The notes beneath the pieces are model-generated. The model made no database searches and had not been told where the DNA came from. It saw only the letters and a program-made list of their open reading frames with translations. Made by a program: the position numbers and the translations under genes. Source: JAOUEA01 sp035249905 (lineage in GTDB: Bacteria > Actinomycetota > UBA4738 > HRBIN12). From it: DNA of 64,000 nucleotides. Below, piece after piece: positions 60,230 through 64,000 of this stretch. The DNA is taken from assembly GCA_035249905.1 (NCBI GenBank), contig DATFFT010000095.1, forward strand, positions 1 through 64,000, written 5' to 3'. Positions within the stretch are counted from its first letter, which is position 1. Each line of letters starts with the position of its first letter.

Positions 60230-61382
60230 GGCCGCCCCGGGCCCCGCTCACGGCCCGGAGTTCGCCCGGCTCCTCGCGGAGGTGCAGAGCCACGGCGTCC
60301 GCGTCGAGGACGTGATCGACGCCCGGGCATCGGGGGCAGGTCCTTCCGACGCCGGCATGGTGTACATCGACGGCACGCCGGTCACGTTCCCGTTCGTCTC
60401 CGAGTTCGTCGAGGACTCGCCGTTCACGATCCGCCGCGGCGACGACGCCGGGTGGGCGCTCTACCGCGACGGGGAACGGCTGGCTTCGGCCGACATCCCG
60501 CCGAAGCCCCGGTACTACGAGCTCGAGACCGCCGACGGCATCCCCTACTGGCAGATCGCGCTGCTGCACCTGGACTCGCTCGCGAGCACGGTGATCCAGA
60601 CGTGCGTCTACTGGGGCAACGACGACCAGTGCGCGTTCTGCGCGATCGAGCGGTCGTTGGAAGCCGGCCGCACGATCCCGGTCAAGAAGCCCGAGCAGCT
60701 CGCCGAGGTGGCCCTCGCCGCTCAACGGCTCGACCACGTCGCCGACGTGACGCTCACCACGGGCACGACGCGCGGCCCCGACAAGGGTGCGCTGTACATC
60801 GCCAGATGCGCCGATGCGATCAAGCAGGCCACCGGCCTGCCGGTGCAGGCCCAGTTCGAGCCCCCCGACGACCTCTCGGTCCTGGAGACGGTGAAGGAGC
60901 TCGGCGTCGACACCGTCGGCATCCACGTGGAATCGTTCGACCAGGCGGTGCTCGACCGCGTGGCGCCGGCGAAGGGCCGAACCGGGGTCGAGGGGTACTT
61001 CCGATGCTGGGAACGGGCCGTCGCGGTCTTCGGGCCGGGACAGGTGACGACCTACGTGATCCTCGGCATGGGCGAAGACCCGCGGCTCACCGCCGAGTTC
61101 TGCCGGCGCGCGGTCGACATGGGCGTGTACCCGTTCGTGGTGCCTCTGCGCCCTGTGCCGGGCAGCCTGATGGAAGACCTGCTCCCGCCGCCTCCCGACT
61201 ACGTGGAGTCGATGTACCGCCAGGTCGTGCCCTACGTGGTGGAACGAGGTCTCGGGTCGTGGGACGTGAACGCCGGATGCGCGCGATGCAGAGCGTGCTC
61301 AGGCATGAGCGCGTTCGAAGGGATCGCCGATGGGCGAGACGAGCAAGGCCGCCGTCTCCTCCCCCTCGTCGAGCTCCGCTGA
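60213..61382 (+). CDS. Radical SAM protein, MSMEG_0568 family (Nit1C NitD-type)
   Basis: About 389 aa. The cluster-binding motif is noncanonical: CVYWGNDDQCAFC (C-x8-C-x2-C). A C-terminal cysteine group, GCARCRACSGMSAFE, may hold a second iron-sulfur cluster. TTGTTRGPDKG, VQAQFEPPDDLSVL and GIHVESFDQAVLDRV are typical barrel segments of this family. The reaction is unknown. Overlaps at both ends (17 bp with the amidohydrolase, 53 bp with the acetyltransferase) show a compact operon. Confidence 0.9.
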   Translation: MATRVEAAPGPAHGPEFARLLAEVQSHGVRVEDVIDARASGAGPSDAGMVYIDGTPVTFPFVSEFVEDSPFTIRRGDDAGWALYRDGERLASADIPPKPRYYELETADGIPYWQIALLHLDSLASTVIQTCVYWGNDDQCAFCAIERSLEAGRTIPVKKPEQLAEVALAAQRLDHVADVTLTTGTTRGPDKGALYIARCADAIKQATGLPVQAQFEPPDDLSVLETVKELGVDTVGIHVESFDQAVLDRVAPAKGRTGVEGYFRCWERAVAVFGPGQVTTYVILGMGEDPRLTAEFCRRAVDMGVYPFVVPLRPVPGSLMEDLLPPPPDYVESMYRQVVPYVVERGLGSWDVNAGCARCRACSGMSAFEGIADGRDEQGRRLLPLVELR

Positions 61383-61848
61383 TCACTCGCGGGCGGAACT
61401 CGGCCTCGCGTGCCGTGTCGCCACGACGGCCGAGGATCTGTCGGTGCATCATGGGATCCGTCACGCCGTGTTCGTCGATGAACAGGGCATCTTCCGGGAC
61501 TCGGACCGGGACGAGCGTGACGACGACCCCGCGACGATCAAGGTGCTCGGGGTCGAGGGGGGCATCGCGGGGGGCGCCGTCCGCCTGTACCCGCTCGACG
61601 GACCCGGGCTGTGGCGGGGCGACCGGCTGGCCGTGCTCCCGGCGTTCCGTCGGCACGGGCTCGGGCCGCCATTGGTGCGCTTCGCCGTGCGGATCGGCGG
61701 GGAGCGGGGCGGCGAATTGATGGACGCCTTCATCCAGCCTCAGAACGTGGCCTTCTTCCGCAAGCTGGGCTGGCGCTCCCAGGGCGACCTCGAGGATCAC
61801 GTCGGGCTGCCGCACCAGCGGATGATGATCGAGCTCGGCGGTCCTTAG
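61330..61848 (+). CDS. GNAT N-acetyltransferase, MSMEG_0567/Sll0786 family (Nit1C NitE-type)
   Basis: About 172 aa. The GNAT core carries RHAVFVDEQGIF, GGAVRLYPLDGPGLWRGDRLAV and the acetyl-CoA loop AFRRHGLGPPLVRFAV (variant of RxxGxG/A). The C-terminal FIQPQNVAFFRKLGW is typical of the family. The start overlaps the radical-SAM gene by 53 bp; a later start is possible since the first 25 residues are Ser/Ala-rich. The substrate is unknown. It ends 7 bp from the convergent AIR-synthase-like gene. Confidence 0.88.
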   Translation: MGETSKAAVSSPSSSSADHSRAELGLACRVATTAEDLSVHHGIRHAVFVDEQGIFRDSDRDERDDDPATIKVLGVEGGIAGGAVRLYPLDGPGLWRGDRLAVLPAFRRHGLGPPLVRFAVRIGGERGGELMDAFIQPQNVAFFRKLGWRSQGDLEDHVGLPHQRMMIELGGP

Positions 61849-61855
61849 CCGATCG

Positions 61856-62824
61856 TCAAGCCCCGCCCAGCCCGGTCACGCCGCCCTTCGCGAGATCGAG
61901 CAGCACGGCCTCCTCGTCGCCGAGCCGGACCCGGAGTGTCGCCGTGTCGTCGAGCGTCCCCACGGCCGCGCAGGCCAGTCCTCGGTCGGAGAAGGCACCT
62001 CGGCAGTGATCGACGTGGTCCCGGGGCACGCACAAGAGGAACCCGAAGGAGGGGAAGACGTCGAGCCAGGTCCCGATCGGCACGTCGGGGCGCGGGATCG
62101 CTTCGAGATCGACGAGCACGCCCGACCGGGTGGGTTCGAGGAGCATCGCGAGCGATCCGAGCAGCCCCGCCATGCTGATGTCCTTCGCCGCGAGACACCA
62201 TCCCCGCTCGGCGATCGCGGACAGCACCTGCACATCGGCGGCCACCCGCTCCTCCCTCTCGCGCAACGACGAGAAGAACGGGAACTCCGGGTGCAGCCGC
62301 CCCTCGGGAGCCGACGCCACCAACAGCGTGAGGCCGGGACCCGCGTTCGACGATGCCATGACGTTCGCAGCCCGCCCCACGATGAAGGCCGACACCGAGG
62401 GGGGCCCGTCGCGCAGCGTGAGATGCCCGCCGACCACGGGAACCCGGTAGAGGTCGGCGGCGCGTCGGATGCCTTCCAGCACCGCTCGTGCGATCGTCTC
62501 CGGGCCCACGATCGTGTCGACGAGAGCGAGTGGTCGACCCCCCATCGCCGCGATGTCGTTCACGTTCGCGACGACCGCTGCCATTCCGGCGCCGTGAGGG
62601 TCGGCCTCGATGAATGGCGGCCAGATCGCCTCGCCCGCGGCCAGCGTCGACCCATCGGGCCCCTCGGCCACGACCGCCGCGTCGTCACCGGGGCCCGTGA
62701 GCCAGTCCGTGGGACCGAACGCCTCGGCGACGAGCCCGATCGACGCCTTGGCTCGCCGCCCAGGGTGTTCACGGAAGCGCCGGATGATGTCGGCCAGCGC
62801 CGGCTGGACCACATCGCCGGACAT
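61856..62824 (-). CDS. AIR-synthase-like protein, Sll0787 family (Nit1C NitF-type)
   Basis: About 322 aa of the PurM/ThiL/SelD/HypE fold. ATP-binding segments are GPGDDAAVVAEGPDG, NVNDIAAMGGRPLALVDTIVG and the C-terminal LAAKDISMAGLLGSLAML. This fold activates amide or carboxylate oxygens with ATP. In most Nit1C clusters the gene is codirectional; here it is convergent with the acetyltransferase. TAGGCT (62837-62832) lies 7 nt before the ATG, so it has its own leaderless promoter. Confidence 0.88.
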   Translation of the reverse strand: MSGDVVQPALADIIRRFREHPGRRAKASIGLVAEAFGPTDWLTGPGDDAAVVAEGPDGSTLAAGEAIWPPFIEADPHGAGMAAVVANVNDIAAMGGRPLALVDTIVGPETIARAVLEGIRRAADLYRVPVVGGHLTLRDGPPSVSAFIVGRAANVMASSNAGPGLTLLVASAPEGRLHPEFPFFSSLREREERVAADVQVLSAIAERGWCLAAKDISMAGLLGSLAMLLEPTRSGVLVDLEAIPRPDVPIGTWLDVFPSFGFLLCVPRDHVDHCRGAFSDRGLACAAVGTLDDTATLRVRLGDEEAVLLDLAKGGVTGLGGA

Positions 62825-62911
62825 GGTTCGGAGCCTATCGGGCTCGATCGCGCATCGGCGATCCATCCGTCAGCATGAGCGGCTCGTGGCCGCTACAGTG
62901 GTGCCACCGAC

Positions 62912-63541
62912 ATGTCCCCCCGTGAATGGACCGATCTCGCGTACGTCGTGCTGACGGCAGCAGGCGCCGGCGCGGCGCTGGCGTTCGCATACCTGGCGGG
63001 ACAGCGGGTGATGGGCTCGGCCAGGTTCCGTGTGTGGGCCGGCGCCGTCCTGGTCGCGATCCCCGGCGTCGTCTTGGGCTGGTTGCTGACACAGCCCGAG
63101 CTGGGGGTGCGCTCGGCCTACGGGGGGTTCACCGACGCCATCTTCGGGACCGAGACGCCCGGTGCCCAGAGCACCCCCGTATCGGGAAGTGAGCTCGCCC
63201 GCCCACGCCCGATCAGGAGAACTCGGGCGGGAGCCGATCCGTCGCCGACGCCGTCGAACACCGTCCGCGTCGATCCGGAGCATCCGGGCACGGGACCGGC
63301 TCCCCCACCTCAGCCTCCCGTCACCGAGACGCCATCGCCGACGCAGACACCTACCCCGAGCCCGACGCCGTCGCCGAGTACCTCTCCTTCGCCGACCCAG
63401 TCGCCCTCGCCGACACCGTCGCCGACGGCCTCTCCATCGCCGAGCGACACGGTGGTGCCGCGTGAGCTGATCTCGTTGGACGAGCTGCTCCCGCTCCTCG
63501 AGGGCCTCGAGGTCCTCGAAGGTCGAACGACCCAGCCGTAG
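62912..63541 (+). CDS. Membrane protein with Pro/Ser/Thr-rich C-terminal half
   Basis: About 209 aa. Two predicted membrane segments (LAYVVLTAAGAGAALAFAYLAG and VWAGAVLVAIPGVVLGWLL) are followed by a long extracytoplasmic region dominated by Pro, Ser and Thr, with repeated PSPT/PTPSP units, and a short acidic tail (LISLDELLPLLEGLEVLEG). It looks like a wall-spanning stalk that could be glycosylated. TACAGT (62894-62899) gives a short leader. No function can be assigned. Confidence 0.75.
   Translation: MSPREWTDLAYVVLTAAGAGAALAFAYLAGQRVMGSARFRVWAGAVLVAIPGVVLGWLLTQPELGVRSAYGGFTDAIFGTETPGAQSTPVSGSELARPRPIRRTRAGADPSPTPSNTVRVDPEHPGTGPAPPPQPPVTETPSPTQTPTPSPTPSPSTSPSPTQSPSPTPSPTASPSPSDTVVPRELISLDELLPLLEGLEVLEGRTTQP
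63335..63450 (+). repeat. PSPT/PTPSP low-complexity repeat region
   Basis: Degenerate short repeats of codons for Ser-Pro-Thr inside the 62912-63541 gene, based on units such as CCGTCGCCGACG. It is a coding repeat and not an intergenic element. Confidence 0.7.
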
Positions 63542-63549
63542 GTCGGTCC

Positions 63550-64000
63550 TCAGGCTCGGCAGGAACCGGAGCCCGAATCCCGGACGCCGCCGCTCACGGC
63601 GAGGAACGACCAGGAGTAGTCCGACGCGTTCAGGTCCAGCTCGGCCACGCCGTAGGCCTTCACCCCGGCGTCGGCCCCCGACCGTGGAGTGCCGAGCGAT
63701 CGCCCTCCGGTCCCGACGATCAGCTGACGCATCGGTAACCCGTAGACGCGGTCCCAACGCTCGTAGGTGTGGCGATGCCCCGAGAGCATGAGCTCGACTC
63801 CCGCGCCGGCAAGGACCTGGGCGAAGGACTTGGTCGGATGATGGGAGAACGCCAACTCGCATCTGTGGCCATCGGCCTGAAGGTCCGACTTCAGCCACGA
63901 CCGCTCGGCGGAGCAGTTGATCCCCGACACGGAGCAGTTGGTGTTGAGTGCGACGATGTGCCAGTCGCCGACGTTGAAGGAGTAGTAGCCCTTCTTCGGA
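63550..64000 (-). CDS. Metallophosphoesterase (purple-acid-phosphatase-like), C-terminal part
   Basis: The reading frame is open to the window edge, so the gene begins outside; a GTG at 63930 is internal. The visible part has YYSFNVGDWHIVALNTNCS, FSHHPTKSF and the metal-binding LMLSGHRHTYERW, characteristic of the calcineurin-like/purple acid phosphatase group. The C-terminal residues form a beta-rich domain with YGVAELDLNASDYSWSFLAV. It probably hydrolyses phosphomonoesters outside the cell, but the signal peptide, if any, is out of view. Confidence 0.85.
   Translation of the reverse strand, partial: PKKGYYSFNVGDWHIVALNTNCSVSGINCSAERSWLKSDLQADGHRCELAFSHHPTKSFAQVLAGAGVELMLSGHRHTYERWDRVYGLPMRQLIVGTGGRSLGTPRSGADAGVKAYGVAELDLNASDYSWSFLAVSGGVRDSGSGSCRA

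Noticed and set aside
63335..63450. Repetitive PSPT-coding stretch as a possible repeat element or CRISPR-like array
   Set aside because: Repeats are degenerate, in frame and fall inside an open reading frame with a stalk-like Pro/Ser/Thr composition; there are no unique spacers.

Overview
The window is a gene-dense, high-GC chromosomal segment (about 67-70% GC by eye) with no rRNA, tRNA, CRISPR array, phage or insertion sequence that I could see. The order era-cdd-CBS protein-ybeY-phoH / HIT / dnaJ-hrcA / hemW-lepA / rpsT / holA / comEC-comEA / leuS, the CIRCE/HrcA control and the many apparently leaderless genes (TANNNT box 6-9 nt before an ATG/GTG) suggest a member of the Actinomycetota, probably a deep, poorly cultivated lineage. 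The species cannot be named from this sequence.

Layout. 1-9.2 kb: end of an aldehyde dehydrogenase, deoC, and a sugar ABC system (ATPase, two permeases, binding protein) with a GH4 glycosidase, a beta-helix/NPCBM protein and a cupredoxin lipoprotein. 9.2-17 kb: SIS-domain protein, divergent DeoR regulator, and a minus-strand catabolic operon (U32-like protein, second GH4, zinc alcohol dehydrogenase, UlaG-like hydrolase, SDR, D-threonine-aldolase-like enzyme). 17-19.9 kb: amidohydrolase, IclR regulator, SufR-like regulator. 20-23.6 kb: secreted helical protein, DoxX-like protein, GH15 enzyme, membrane protein. 23.6-42.7 kb: conserved housekeeping block. 42.7-44.9 kb: saccharopine-dehydrogenase-like and SGNH-like proteins.

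45-62.8 kb is the most unusual part. A tightly coupled operon encodes a phosphosulfolactate synthase (ComA/XcbB1-like), a protein I do not recognise, an adenylosuccinate-lyase-like aspartase/fumarase-superfamily (AFS) protein, a D-cysteine-desulfhydrase-like PLP enzyme and an argininosuccinate-lyase-like AFS protein. These are the same four enzyme families as bacterial coenzyme M synthesis (XcbB1, C1, E1, D1 of Xanthobacter autotrophicus Py2), plus one extra gene. Next to it lie an OsmC protein, all three families of the oxamate carbamoyltransferase-type set (DUF1116, DUF2877, FdrA), an MSMEG_0565-type glycosyltransferase, an XRE-cupin regulator, and a CoA-disulfide-reductase-like flavoprotein. 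Then comes a Nit1C-like set (MSMEG_0572/Sll0783 protein, radical SAM, GNAT, AIR-synthase-like) in which an amidohydrolase stands where a nitrilase would be expected.

How it may fit together (inference): the operon makes coenzyme M or a related sulfonate thiol, the flavoprotein and OsmC protein manage its redox state, and the Nit1C-like and FdrA-type genes act on a nitrogenous or carbamoyl-bearing substrate. No epoxyalkane:CoM transferase or monooxygenase is present in the window, so the use of any CoM is open.
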